Assembly: GCF_036669915.1 (NCBI RefSeq)
Contig: NC_089315.1
Coordinates: 14,659,990-14,723,989 of the forward strand
DNA: 64,000 nt
Source: Pocillopora verrucosa
Lineage: Eukaryota; Cnidaria; Anthozoa; Scleractinia; Pocilloporidae
Reading direction: 5' to 3'
Shown here: piece by piece, positions 1 through 12,620 of the stretch
Position numbering within the stretch: the first letter of the stretch is position 1
Layout of the letters: each line of letters opens with the position of its first letter
Notes under the pieces: generated by a model
What the model was told of the DNA's origin: nothing
Databases searched by the model: none
Seen by the model: only the letters and a program-made list of their open reading frames with translations
Position numbers and translations under genes: made by a program

Positions 1-340
1 CTAAAACAAAGGGTTGAAAATTATGGGTATAGAAATAACAACGGTTATTCTTTCTAGTTCTCTTTGGTCGTTATACAGGTTGTGTCTGGCACCACAACTC
101 CGCGTAGAAATTCAGTTTTCAATCATCTTTGCATTTTAGTTAATTGAATTATAATTTTATTAAATTCTGGAGCTCTCCGAAAAAAAAGATTGCACTGAAG
201 ACCTCAGCCTAATTAAGGGGATTTTTCCCGAATAGAGGAAAGGGTTAAACTGTGAAATTACAAGACTTAAAAATGAACGAATTGATTAAACTTGGTATCG
301 CGAATACATTAAAAACGATCCAAATCCTGCAATTATCTAC
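1..340 (-). other. Intron 1 of the PAN/apple gene, running to the left edge
   Basis: On the minus strand a GT donor (GTAGAT) at 340-335 follows the PAN-domain exon. The last minus-strand bases before the window edge are a pyrimidine-rich tract followed by AG at 2-1, which is a plausible splice acceptor. If that acceptor is used, the intron is almost exactly 340 bases and exon 2 begins just outside the window. The acceptor call is tentative because the exon it would serve cannot be seen. Confidence 0.4.
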
Positions 341-709
341 CTTAATAAGTGTTGAGAAAATGGCTCCCGCCTCGAACTGTAAATGTGCGTTTTCTTTGAT
401 AACGTCGTGCTTGTTTAGTTCACAAGTTCCTTTGCCATCAGACTTGGAAGTTTGAGGAGCAGGTTTGAAGTTTGTTGAAGTACACCAGGCGTTTTTCAAA
501 CATGACTGACCACACCAAATTTGACTGGGAGACTTAAACCGTTTCACGACAAAACCTTTAAGCTGCTTATTTGTCAACGTTGTGAAATATGTTGATCGAG
601 AAAGGGCAGACGATTCTACTCCTGCGTGGAAAACTGTGCAGAGTAATATAACTCCTCGAAAGAAGACAAAGAGGGAAGTGTTTTTAAGTCCCATCGCGAA
701 AAATGTCAT
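341..709 (-). CDS. Secreted PAN/apple-domain protein, first coding exon (partial gene)
   Basis: The first exon of a minus-strand gene encodes about 123 residues before a GT donor at 340-339. The start codon at 709-707 begins a basic-then-hydrophobic leader (LFVFFRGVILLCTVF) that reads as a signal peptide, with a second possible Met five residues later. The mature part has a PAN/apple pattern: a KGFVVKRFKSPS segment, then WCGQSC, NAWC, CTSTNF and GTCELN. In the family these cysteines form disulfides and the domain binds protein or carbohydrate outside the cell. Cnidarian genomes have many such genes, often with a downstream fibrinogen-like or lectin-like domain, so the missing exons may encode one. 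Translation beyond the donor hits unrelated sequence and a stop, which supports splicing. The full architecture is unknown. Confidence 0.65.
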
Positions 710-3700
710 TACAGAATAAGTCTGTTTACTGTCTTTCCCGATGTCTTAAAAGATGTACCCCACGCAATCCGAATCTTGATTGGTCAACTTCAACGTAATT
801 TAGGCAATAATGGATGGATCGGATGCCTAACAGAAAAGATTATACATGATAACCAGCTGAATGACAGGCCGGTGTGGTTTGAAGTTTCAAATGCATCATG
901 CACAGGTAACAACATGATTTCGAGCGAAATTTGTTGTTGATAAGCACGAGTAAATTTTTCAAAGACGACAAAATTGCACGACCCCCTAGGTCGAGTGCAG
1001 TTTGTAGTCCGAAAAATGTATAAGTGCTTATTTAAACCAAATTTCACGAGAAATCATTTTGTTACTTATTAATAATTTACATGAAAACGCATAACAGAAA
1101 GTCAAAACGGACAAAACTTTGCATTTGAAATTTGCATTCGTGCTTTAACTTTACACTCGTGTTACATGAAAAAATACACTAATTTTCGGCCAATCAGACG
1201 CGCGTGACTTTTTGATGTGTATTAATACACATCAACTTCAAAATGAAATGATTCCTTCGCGTGAATCACTAGAATAGTAAAGTCAAGTCTGGAAGCCTAA
1301 ACAACACTAAATCACTTAAAGCTTTGACAAATTTTTGTTGGAACTATTTTTAAATTGATTGACGTTACAAATCGGCTTCATGAAAACCTAAATTATATTA
1401 ATATGATCATCCTCCTATCCAAATTATTTACCTAGCGTCAAACGTTTATGAGATAAAAAGCCTGTCATCTTGCAGAAAACTTCCGAGACGTATGGGCAAG
1501 TGTATGCAGTCTAATCGTGATTCATAGTAGCCCTGAGCATTAGCAGCATTTTAATGTGTATTTTAAGTGAACTTGAAGAGAAAGGATTCTTTCCCTAAAC
1601 TTCAGTTTTTTTCTTTTTTGTTTTATACAACTAAGTATTATTCTTCTTTCCTTCCCATACTGCTGCACATATTGCTGCATTTTTAGCTGTACTCGTCTTG
1701 TACCTGCGAAGAATGTTTTGCAAAATAAAGAGCCCTTTCGTATTTTTGTCCGCCGTTATGGTACTCTTTGGTCGCAAATCCACAATTTATTCACAAACCC
1801 CAACAATCGAAATCAGGTCAGATCCAAATACACTTCTTAACCCTTTGCAAGATTCGCTAAATGGAAAATATACAAGCGAAAAGTAAACCTGGGAATTTCG
1901 AACACTGAATTTTCTTTTTTTTAGCAGAGAACTCACAAAAATAAATATGTCCTTGTCCAATGTCCGTTGAATTTTCAATTGAATTTAACTCATTTAAGTG
2001 TGACAGAAATGCGACTGTTGACGATCATTATTTTACTGGTTCATGTGAGTTTGTGATTATTGTTACATGGTAGAAAAGACGTATCGGTATATGTAGTTGA
2101 CATTAGACACTGATAATTTATCAGGCTGAGTATTGACCCTCTCATTATGGAAAAATTTGGGGAAGAGAGAGAAATAGGAAAAACACGGAAAAAGGAAAAA
2201 CAAAGTCTGGCTTCCAAAAACGGATATGAAAGTATGAATCGGAGGCCCTGGATAAAAATTCTCGAGGAATTTTACGCAACTGTTCTTACAAAAGACGGGG
2301 AAGGCTACAAGCTTGATGGCTTTCATGAAATGGTTACTACTGTCGAATGATACCTAACAGAGAAAGAATACAAACGTTCAATTATTCTCGAAGAGGTTGT
2401 AGAAGTTTGAAACGAATTCTTGACGAAAAAGCCCGACATTTTTCCGTGTATATTATTACTAGTAATAACATGATTATCATATTTTTAATAGACTACAAGT
2501 TTCACCCGCCCTACAGGTTAATTCGGTTAAAAAATTTATGCGTGCTGATTTATCCCAGATTGCACTGAAAATCATGCCATTACCTATACAAATTCTTTAA
2601 TTCAGCTGATCCCTAAATTACGACGGTTTTGCGAATTTCGTAAGGATGCATTTCAAGACACCACATTGTACGTGTATGTCTATTTGTGTATACGCACCAA
2701 ATATATGTCTTCGATCAAGGAGGTCCAACATCAGTCTGTTTTTGTGGAAAATTTTAATCCCGAGCTCAGCTTGGTTTCGAGGGTCCGTTTTATGTAATAA
2801 TTACTGGTGAGCAAATAACCGCGGGAAATGGTCATCACTCCGTCATAGAAAATCAAATCTTTCCCCTCATGATATTAGACGTTCTTTGCATGCTTTTAAA
2901 AGTACATTAGAGACCAAAGTTAACAACAGGCTAACGAGCTATATACGAGTGATTTCTCAAAACAGGAAAGGATATCTACATGCTGCCAAAATTGTGTTGT
3001 TGACTAATGTCAACGAATCCTCTCTGTGCGAGGCGGAAACGAATTTCATTTATATCGCTGACTACCCATATACAAAGCTTTAGTACAATGACAAGGTATT
3101 TTGGCTAAGAATAAGACCTATACTCCTAACTCGAGACGCACCGTCATTTTGAAGGGTGAAATGAAAAAGTGTGGGCGACCTCACTCGGCTCTCAAAGTAA
3201 AACCAAAAAACCAGTTCAATTGAAAATGAGTCAGGCATGAAAGGAAGATGTACATGCCTCTCACAAGAATGTCGACAAGCAGTTTTTACCTTGTCTTGAT
3301 GGGTTACTCTTAAAGACTTAAAGTGCTCCAAAGTTTGTGATGAATACTCTTCGATAATTGCTCTCTTTTTTGATCAACTTCAGCTACAAAAATATAGATG
3401 ACTATTTTTTTGTAGTAGTTTCGCACATAAGCCATGATAGGTGATCTTTTACCAAGTTAGTATGAATCTGCTCGTTAGAGAAAACCTGTTTCGTTTATAA
3501 ATAAGACACACTTAACATGGTTGATCAAAGGTACTCACTAACAGTACCAAGTAAAAAATGGGAAAAGCAGCACTAAGATGGCTGAGACTGAAAGCAGCGA
3601 CGTAAATAAGGACTGATAAGAATTGGATCAAATATCAAATTTCTTTCTCAAATTTGCGTGATAAAACCAGCTGGCGCTCACTGGGTAAACCGTGAGCACA

Positions 3701-4785
3701 TTGCAGTCATAACGCTCAAGTAGCCTAGGGTCTTTATAATTTTAGCTTGGGTTTTACGCATTTCGTTTCGTCGCATGGTTTGATTGCCAAAATCTGAGGT
3801 TTGCAAATTGGGAGGTGAAAACATTAGGAGGATACGTTCTTCAAGAACACTATGTTAAAGAAATAAATTTAACCATGGGAAATGAGCCAACGGTGACTGT
3901 TGATACGAGAGCCTTCTAGAAAGTTCATGTGTACGTGTCAGTGAACATTGGCCCACCCGACACAGACGGTGCCAACTGAGTGATTCTGACCATATCCAAC
4001 ATCCTTATGATCTTAAACCAAAAGTGGAGTCTCTCTACTGGGCTACTACGGTGCGAAATAAGAGTTCTAGCACAATATTCTCCTGACCGCTTCGATTTTA
4101 TTTGGGTAAATACTGCTTAGAAACTCTGTTAATAGACCTCTTCTATTCCTTTAGAATTCATGTTCCAGCTACTCTTGTCTTCATGGTGTAACTTGACTAT
4201 CTGCATGGGTTTACAGACAAGAGATACATTTGCCTATGTCGAGTTGGTTAAACGGGTAAAAATTGTGAAAAAGGTAACAAATTTGTTTGTTTTGATGACT
4301 AACAATAAATCAATGCAATGAAAAAACCTGATGCTATGAGACAAATCATCCAACGTTTCATTTATCTACAAAAGCACGTAGGACAACAACACTTTCTACA
4401 ACGATAATATCTATAACTCGATGGTATACCAATGAGGTGGGAAGAACGACATTAACCCACGAAAATCGTGCGTTGTGGACTTTGAAAAGAAACGAAAATC
4501 TGCTGATGGTAATGACATGACGAATTTTTACTTGTTGACCTTTAAGCCAAAAGTAAGCGTGACTATAATTATTTGTTGCGGTAAATTTCAATAAAGTGTA
4601 TCCAGGGATATGTTTCCGTGGCATTTTTTATGATACCCACTTACACTCGAAAGTGAAGGCACTTTGAGAGTTTAGATGGCTGAATCGATATCTTTCTCAT
4701 ACAAAAAAATTTCTCATACAACTTTACCGACTTCTCACTCTGTTTCACTTCTTTTCACATATTTATCAAAGTCTTGCAGTGGCTT
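710..4785. other. Intergenic stretch without a recognised gene
   Basis: Only short open frames of under 90 codons with no recognisable domain are present on either strand. The interval is AT-rich with several homopolymer runs. It holds one half of a dispersed direct repeat at 1364-1458, matched at 5920-6013. I see no RNA gene or clear transposon end. Confidence 0.5.
1364..1458 (+). repeat. Dispersed direct repeat, copy 1
   Basis: About 95 bases here align with 5920-6013. Shared blocks include ACAAATCGGCTTC, TATCCAAATTAT and AGCGTCAAACGTTTATG in the same order and orientation. This is probably a fragment of an interspersed element; no ends or coding sequence were seen. Confidence 0.6.
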
Positions 4786-5367
4786 TAAGGACAAAAAGTG
4801 GAATCTGTCCGATTGTCCCTGATGGAGAACGAGGATTGCTACCTTACACGTCACCTGTGACATGAGTGACAAAGGCGGAGTTGGCGTGACTGTCATAAGT
4901 CACGACAGCGAGAACAGGACATTGGTAGACGGATATGAAGCCGGGGAATCCTACTCTCGCAACATACACTACAAAGGAGCGAACATCTCTCAGCTAGTGA
5001 GTCTCATCAACGTTCCCCAACAGCGTGAGCAGTTTATCAAGTACGAGTGCCTCGATTCTACAATGCACGATGCTTTCTGGGTGTCACGCGAGTCAATAGA
5101 AATGAACTATCGGGGCGGAGCAGCTCCTGATCCAGATAGTCCTATGAAGTGGCACATGCAGAATGAACAACACCTGTGCAAGAAAAAAGAAAGTTTGTAA
5201 CTGTTTAACAGGTGAAAGAAACTGGCATGAAAATAGTGGTCTTCTCATTGAAAAGACATATCTACCAGTAAAACAGCTGAGGCTTGGAGATACAGGTACT
5301 AACGGGATATCGAATATCGACGAGAAGGGCTACCATACCTAAGGAAAATTTAAGTGTTATGGAATCC
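4786..5367 (+). pseudogene. Broken fibrinogen-like extracellular domain gene fragment
   Basis: Conceptual translation in shifting frames gives one domain seen in many cnidarian extracellular proteins and resembling the fibrinogen-like region of contactin-associated proteins. The order is KSGICPIVPDGERG, then MSDKGGVGVTVISHDSENRT, YECLDS, AFWVSRESIEMNYRGGAAPD, NWHENSGLLIEKTYLPVKQL and GKFKCYGI. It is not open. At 4855-4868 the text reads gtgacatgagtgac where the family needs VTCDMSD, consistent with loss of 7 bases between short direct repeats. After 5150 the cysteine-rich middle part is lost and the frame closes at 5198. A further frame error leaves TAA at 5339-5341 where the family has a leucine. 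No introns or upstream exons were found. I read it as a pseudogene of a gene related in architecture to the PAN-type gene at the left edge. Confidence 0.65.
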
Positions 5368-8107
5368 ACTGAGTTTGTAAGATAACATCAGCGAGATAGT
5401 CTAACAAAATCAATGCTGGCTTTCCTTTCCCTCCCAATTGATTTACTGATTTGTTCATTTAGTTTGAAGATATTAGTCACGGGAGCTCACCATCGCTTAA
5501 AGTAGTTATGATTTGGTAAGCACAGAAAATAGGACTCCATAATGATTGAGAGAAAAAAATTATGGGAATGTATTTTTTACAGCTGTTTGGAACGGCGTGC
5601 AAATTACCTGTGGATACAGACGTGCGATCCGTCGCGTTTCGATGATTCAACCTTTGTTTTATTTCTCACTTCGTATTTCTTTAGTCTCTAAAATGGTGGC
5701 CTTTATCAGAATGGAACAAATCTTATTTTATTCCGCTCGTAAATTTCGGCAGCAGCTGGACAGCGAGGGCCAAGTTGTTACTTTCAGGTCTTAACATGAC
5801 GCTTTTTACTGCCTTACACACGTGTGATGTATCACATCACGTGACCTGAAGAGGAATGTATCGGGGCAAAAATAAAAAAAGGGCAAAAATTTGGTGTCAG
5901 TTACCCTTCAACGACGGACAGTACAAATCGGCTTCGTGAAAACCCGAATATTAATCAGATCATCCACGTATCCAAATTATCTAGCTAGCGTCAAACGTTT
6001 ATGGCATAAAAAAGCACGAAAATGATTGTTTATATCAAAATTAGAATCAAAGTGCTCTGTGAGCAAACTCGTGAATTGACACATGATTTTTTGGATTATG
6101 TTTAATGTTATCTGGTTTAGGGAATTTTTTGGTTGATTGTCATATCTAGAGTACGAGCAGTAGTTCAGTGTTCGCTAATGTAGCAAAGAAACAAAGTAAC
6201 GTTGGGATAAGAAGGCATTACAATTGAAGTGATCATGCTATTGCATTTGACAAGGGTGGATGATGTCATGTGTTTTAAACGTATATCATTTTTGTTTCTG
6301 GTTCAAAAGAAAAGGTTGGAAGTAAATGAGGGTGAAAAGTGAAATTTACTTTCTATCATTGTAAATGTTGGAAAATCAAGGCAGTACTGTCATAATGAAA
6401 ACATTAACGATACCTTCTTTATCAAATGAGATAAACGGGAACGAATTTTGAGTGATATAACTAAGTCAAGACTGCCACCGTCATTTTGGATCTCCGCCTG
6501 GGTAGATTTTAGTCACGTGCTAGGCAACGTATAATCAATAACATGACAGAATTTCATTTCAGGCCTATCTATCAATTTTGTGGTGTATGACTTTCGCATT
6601 TTAGTACGTAATATTTATTTTGAATCTTCAAGTTGTCTTGAAACTTAAAAGAAAATTGTTCTTTAAGAATTCACTGAAAATCGGTAGCTAAAATTGTTTG
6701 TTTGGGTGTTATTTGATTTTCGTGTTAACTTGTAATTTCGTCAGTCGCCGGCATCTTTTATTGCTTCGCACAGGAGAAACAAACGATACGAAACGTATTG
6801 ATCGATTTTGTCCTCAATCTCACGCCATAACAGACAAAGCTTTTGAACATCTGTAAACTCCGAGCGCTTCGCAGTAAGTGATATTTTCAATGAATCTTCG
6901 GATTTTTTTCAAGTTCAAGGATTGTAAATTACAATTTTATGAAAAACGACGGTTGTTCTGTTATTTCAGTGTGAATCCTTGCATGCCTGCCAGTAGCTGG
7001 CACCGCTTGTTGAAACTAAAACGAAAAAAAAAAAACTCTTTCAAGACTATCATTGGCTTCTTTTTCACCCCACCACTATTCTTAGCAACAAAGGTCGACA
7101 TTTCGTTTGTTTATTGCTCGCCAAAAACTATCAAATGCACTCAAAAGCCTAAAATCGAAAAAAAGTTTACAGGAATCGACCAATCGAGCGAGCGAGCGAG
7201 CGAATGCCATTCTCCACACCATATCTACAACTCGCTCTTGCGCATGCGCGCAATTCACGAGTTAAAAAGGGCAGAATTTCTGACAATATGCCATCTTCTG
7301 GACGGAAACTAGACAGGTGAATTCATCAACAAGCGCAACTAGCGCATACTACATAAATTCACGTCCCGCTTCTTGCGGTTAAGTAGGACTTTTAGTTGGA
7401 TGCTCTAGTTGGACTCATCGGGTACTGTTTCGCTTACATTTGTTTTTCTCGTCTCGCAAAGCAATGTTACAAGTTTCACGTTTTACGCGAAGACCGCTTA
7501 ACATTTCAAGGAAACTTGACTCTGCGCCTTTGCATGCGAGGTTGGTAAAATTAAAGAAATGACTGTTTAATTTTGTTTGTCGCCATTTTTTTCCCTCAAC
7601 GTTATTGTGGTTGTTTTTCTCCCTTTCCTTTTTTCCAAAGCCCATTCCTACTCGAAATCATTTTCCCCTTAGTAAACGTGTTGCTCGGCGGCTGAGAGTC
7701 AATAATACTGAAGATAAATTGGTATATAGTCTGATGCAAGGTTTGAATCTTCAGGGAGAACTCTTGTGGTGATTTTCTTAGTCTCAGGCTAGAGACAGAA
7801 GTCTAGGAAATAGGAAGGGGTTTGTTTCACTACAGTGTAACACCATTCCCATAGTTACCTGTTGAAACATGATAACTTTCGTGCAACAGATTTTTGCAGG
7901 TCCGATACCTTGCATTTGGTATTAGACGGTATTGGAATGGTGATAGTCATAAAAAAAAGCAAAAAGACACCATGCACATGAGGTACCATAAGACACAAAG
8001 AGAAGAGTAATGGAAAACGCACTAACAAATGCATAAAGGAAAGGGAATTTAAAAGTAAACACATAGAACAGTGACCACCACAAAAAAATTCTGCTCTTCA
8101 AAGGGAA
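5368..8107. other. Intergenic stretch without a recognised gene
   Basis: No coding frame with a recognisable domain is seen. Contents are the second copy of a dispersed repeat (5920-6013), a short CGAG tandem tract near 7184-7202 and, shortly after, an isolated palindromic TGCGCATGCGCG at 7239-7250 that fits an NRF1-type site. No gene start can be tied to that site with confidence. Confidence 0.45.
5920..6013 (+). repeat. Dispersed direct repeat, copy 2
   Basis: Second copy of the repeat at 1364-1458, diverged but with the same block order. The copies lie about 4.6 kb apart in the same orientation on either side of the broken fibrinogen-like fragment. Confidence 0.6.
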
Positions 8108-8113
8108 TTTATT
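8108..8113 (-). promoter_or_regulatory. Poly(A) signal of RPL5
   Basis: Plus-strand TTTATT reads AATAAA on the minus strand, 14 bases past the RPL5 stop codon. Such a short 3' UTR is usual for ribosomal protein genes. Confidence 0.6.
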
Positions 8114-8126
8114 TCAACTGACAAGC

Positions 8127-11100
8127 TCACTCATCATCCTCTTCCTCATCTTCACCATCACCCTGCTGCTTCAGGAAGTAAGCTTTCTTCTGTGCAACAC
8201 GAGCCTTGCGCTGTTGGAGGGACATCTTCTTGCGGTTATACCTGGAAAAAAAATGCATGTTCAAAAATTGCTTGACACTGCAACAATCATAACCCATGTC
8301 CACAGTCACAGAACCAAATAGGTTCAAAGCAACTCCAGATTTTAATACCACCATGGTGACTGACCAACCAATCCATGAACAGAATCAGTTTGATAGAGCT
8401 CACCTCTTGGGTGTGACTTCCTTCTTCTGTGAAGGCTTGGCCACAGGATCCTCACGAATGGCAGCATGGGCTTTCTTGTAGAGCTCCTCAATCTGTGAAC
8501 ACCATGGAATCAAGACTGTTTGTAGTTCATGAAGAATTTGAAGAACTGGAAAGTTTGCGTGGCTTTTGGATAAGACTGCTCGAATCAAAGGACTTGATTA
8601 TCACCATTAAAATAAGATTGTTTATGCTATTACAGTGCCACCAAATTGGTTGCCACAGCATTAAAAAAAAATTTTGATCCCTGCACAGCACTGTATTTGC
8701 AGCATAAGTTGCCCATTGGGGAACTGTGGTTGGTGGCCATGTAACAAGTACTATTGTTTCTACAGCTGAGTTTTAATGAGGTAAACATTTTCTTTTGCCT
8801 TTACCATTTTCTTTTTGGCTGCCCTTAAGACGCTGCACCAATCTCCAAAAATGCATGTCCACTATACTGCTCACTAGAAACACTAAGATCATTTTGGTCA
8901 ACCAAAAAAACATTCATCAAACAGAAAATTACATGTAAGTCCTAACCTGATCTGGTTCAATGCCATTCTTAATGTACTGAGAGAACTGTTTCTTGTAAGC
9001 CTCTTCATCTTGTTCTTTCAACTCTGTCATGAAATTTGCTACATGCTGACCAAAGATGTGATTACGATGGATCTCAGCATTGAATTCTTTGGATTCGCAA
9101 TCATAACCTGGGAAACGCTTCATGCTGTGGACACAGAAATACACAGAAATAATTGCATTTGTCATTAAAACGCTAGGTGAAAGTGATTTAAGTAGTGGGC
9201 ACCATTGCTGAACAACAAATTGAAATCACTGGGAGTATTAACTGCAAAACTTGGGAATAAAATACATGACAGCAATGGGTCACATGTAACCTTGAACTGA
9301 TTCCCTTTCCATGTCCTTCCTGTTGCAAAATGTACTATACTTAGGTGGAAAATAAAGGAAGTAAGCAATTCCTAAAGAAAAAGAGCATTCTTCATATTCA
9401 ATCACCACTTCAGTAGGGCAAAGTTCATAAAATCAGCATGGTAGATTCCAGACAAATACTCAAGCAATTATACGCAAGACCCAACATAAATTCCTGATAA
9501 ATACTTTCCTTACTCACCACCTTTATGCTTGACAGTGTGTGAAGGAGGCAAGGAGAATTTCAACCTTTCGCTCTCATGGCACAGAGACAATTCTGTGCTT
9601 TGTCTGTGTTACATTTTTTTTAATTCTATCCTGGAGAATTCAGTGTTTAATCAAATAATAAACCATAATGAAGAGTTTTTCCTTCTCCTCAGCACCCTTC
9701 TGGTTGAAAATGTATTGATTTGGTAAAGAGAAAGTCTTTGGTTTGTCCTGGGAGTTTAAAGGTTAACCTTTGACTCCCTTGAGTGATGAAGACAGAATTT
9801 CTCTTTACAATATCAATACAACATCAACACAACATCAGGCAGATGAGTGATGAGAATAGAGAGAATATCAATGAGTGGATTATTACTTGATCCAGTACTA
9901 AATTCTCTGAACTAACATCATAAGCATTAAATGGCATACAGTAAGGAGAGTCACAAGTCAGATCTAATAGTGAAAGGGTTGAGTACAGATCAATCTTGGC
10001 ATTAAAGGATTCAGTTGTCATAGTTTCAAATCAAAATGTCAATGTTTGATTCAAGTTCTGCAATCATTGGAATATTTTTTATTTCACTGGAGGTTTTCTC
10101 ATCTAAACAGTATTCTGCCTTACCTATGAGGAATGTCAAGGCCCCCGTCTACCGCTCCTTTCAGAGCACCAAACACCCTTGCTCCAGTAGTGGTTCTTGC
10201 CAATCCAACATCCAGGAAAGCCCTAAAAGCGCCTGGGGATCCATCAACACTTTCCACATTGTACTCCTCCCCGTTGACTTCATCTGTTCCTGTGTAGATC
10301 TCGTGCAGGTTCAGTTTGGTGAGCAGCTGTCACAAGGAAGCACAGAAAATAAGGTAGGTAAACAACTGCTAATCAAAATTCGCAAATTGAATAACATGCA
10401 ATTTCTTCAGATCTTGACAACAACAATTTACTGTAGCTGAAAATTCTGAAGAACTAAAATTTTCTTGCCCTTGTTAGCTGAAGCAATACTCTTAAAAGTC
10501 AAGATTATGATGGGCTACCAAACAAACCTTGACATTAAATCTAACCAAAAGGCAGTTACAGGCCTTGAAAAGTTGCAGTAGACTGCCTGCAATTTGTTTT
10601 GAATGAAACCCATAAAGATGCATTAAACATGATTGAATAGAAAACTTATAGTATGACTTTGGTGGAGGGTAAGAAAGGATGATATTTATGTACAGTATAA
10701 GGGGAACTCCTGCCAAAGCAGAGAACCTCAACTTTGAAGAGACTGATTGAGTTACAAGTAAGTGTTGGAAATTTGGTTTACAAACCCCTTTGATGCTTTC
10801 ATGGGTATAGTTTTTATTTGAATTGTTCCTTTTTAGCTGTGAAAATGGATCCCACAACATATCATCCCAACTTTATTGATTGGAATACACAAACTGATTA
10901 CCAAAAGAAGAAAGACAGGGAAAAATGAAAACAAAAATTAAATAAGTAATAAGTTAATGTATATCGATTGATTAATTGTGTGGAGCAAAAGAACTTACAC
11001 GACGTGCTAGCAAAAGACCAGTACAATAAGCTGCAGCATAATTGGTCAACCCGACCTTGATGCCATAACGAGGAAGCTCGTGTGCATAAGCAGCACTAAC

Positions 11101-12620
11101 GATAACATCCCCTTCGAGTTTGGCATACGCTATCTGCAATATAATGAGTTACAGTGAGTAAAACTAGGCTGATTACAAATAATATTTATATTTTTTTAAT
11201 GTTGAAATCTTAGACAAAACAATGTTTTCAGATACAGTTATTAAAAGAGGAAAAACACAGAATAGATTAACACGACTTTGGGAAAAGTTGCACAACTCAA
11301 ATCAAGCACTCAACAAAAATGGAAACTGATGTACTTTCCTACTATAACTAGTGTACAACAACACTTACAGCAATCCAAAATATTCACATAATAGTATCAG
11401 ATACTTGAACCCATGCATTCACACTTAAATAAGTTGTACAGTTATTAAGGAACATGAAATCTGATGACATCAACTTTTATTAAGCCATGTTATTCCAGTA
11501 GAATTCTAGACACCCATCTCAATATATTTATAATTAAGTATTAATCTCGTGTAAAACAATAACTGGAGGTTATTTCCTAGTTTCTGTAGAATGAGGTGGC
11601 TGGGAGTAAAACTCTTTCCCCTGGATGGGACTAAAAGTCCTTTGCAAGGGTTACTACTCAGCATTTCATCACACTTCCTGAAATTTTGCTAGTACGCATG
11701 TAACCCCTATTCGCCCAAGAACACAACAGGATGACCCTGCAAGATCTTGAACCCAGACCTCTGAACTCAGAGTCCAGTTCACTAGCCATTAGTTGGCCAC
11801 ATCTGCCTCTTAAATCTTGTTCAATTTGCACAGATCCAGTACCTCAGTTTTCCTCAAAATTTAACCCTCTTCTTCTTCTTCTTTGTTAGACTGATGAGTA
11901 AATCTTCCCTCCTCACAATTTCATAGAACTATTAGCCAAACAGGCCACGACAGTCAAAACAGACATCAGCTGGGAAACGATTTCTTGAACTCATCCAAAT
12001 TCTTAATCAAATTAACACATAATCGTGCCGCAGCTAAATAGGAGAATTATTTACTAGATCATACGAACTTTTAGATTCCACGTGTTTTTACAAATATGGG
12101 GAAAACTAAGATTTACATACGATGCTCTACAAGTTTAGTACCTACCTGGCATGTGATGTCCTTATTTGTGAAACGAACGACAAATCGGTACTTAGGCGTG
12201 TTATACTTGTTCTTATCCTGGGTCACCAGACGTTTACGGGCATAATAATCGGTTTTACCCTCTGTTATAAGAACAAAACACAGCCATGTAACGGTGAGTT
12301 CCTGTAGCATGGGAAGATTTGACTTAAAAAGGCAACAGCGACTTCAAGGAAAGTTTGTTGTCATGTACTTTAGGTAAAACTGACCTCGTCGTCTCTTGAA
12401 TTTGACCTGGAAACGCTTGAAGTACGCTTTGTTCTTGATTACTTTGACAAATCCCTATTTGGAAAATTAAAACGTTCCAAGATAAGAGTCACACTTTCGT
12501 AAAAGCCATCTCGAGATATCTCTGCCATCGCATCATCCCACATGCCGAAAGTATCACCAAAGACAAAAAATGTCATCAAATGAATCAAAAATAATGTTCT
12601 TTTTATTCAAATCTTACCAT
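8127..12620 (-). CDS. RPL5: 60S ribosomal protein L5 (uL18), eight coding exons
   Basis: RPL5 is the large-subunit protein that binds 5S rRNA and, with RPL11, forms the 5S RNP assembled in the nucleolus. Coding exons on the minus strand are 12618-12620 (ATG only), 12385-12454, 12146-12261, 10999-11133, 10124-10326, 8947-9124, 8404-8492 and 8127-8241. All introns are GT/AG and the phases join exactly, giving 302 aa against about 297 in human. Recognisable blocks in order are [98 protein letters not shown] and [14 protein letters not shown]. The tail is basic and then acidic (EDEEEDDE). An exon 1 that ends on the ATG is common in ribosomal protein genes. Introns 3 and 5 carry a SINE-like element and a MITE. 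It stands head to head with the caspase gene. The gene appears intact and functional. Confidence 0.97.
8493..8946 (-). other. RPL5 intron 6, no snoRNA found
   Basis: This 454-base intron has no recognisable element. RPL5 introns host snoRNAs in vertebrates, but no convincing C/D or H/ACA box set was seen here by eye. Confidence 0.4.
9763..9982 (+). mobile_element. TTAA-type MITE, family A, in RPL5 intron 5
   Basis: The copy starts TTAACCTTTGACTCCC and ends GTGAAAGGGTTGA, a degenerate form of the family-A ends (CCCTTTAACTCCCA and its inverse, flanked by TTAA). Internal blocks GACAGAATTTCTC, ACAATATCAATACAAC and GATGAGAATA are shared with the copies at 14490, 17916 and 26398. It is non-coding and about 220 bp long. 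Confidence 0.75.
11555..11815 (-). mobile_element. tRNA-derived SINE-like element in RPL5 intron 3
   Basis: On the minus strand the head looks like a tRNA-type polymerase III promoter. A TGGCTAGTGAACTGG box (11788-11774) resembles an A box, and 20 bases later GGTTCAAGATC (11753-11743) resembles a B box. The spacing suits a tRNA. The following roughly 190 bases are unrelated to tRNA, as in SINE bodies. No target duplication or tail could be fixed, so the 3' end is approximate. A degenerate tRNA pseudogene is the alternative. Confidence 0.5.

Noticed and set aside
7184..7250. CpG-rich promoter with NRF1-like TGCGCATGCGCG
   Set aside because: No gene start could be linked to it on either strand; kept only as a note in the interval entry.
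12455..12617. Possible C/D snoRNA in RPL5 intron 1 (TTTGATGAC on the minus strand)
   Set aside because: No CTGA box D or closing terminal stem is present; the motif alone is not enough.
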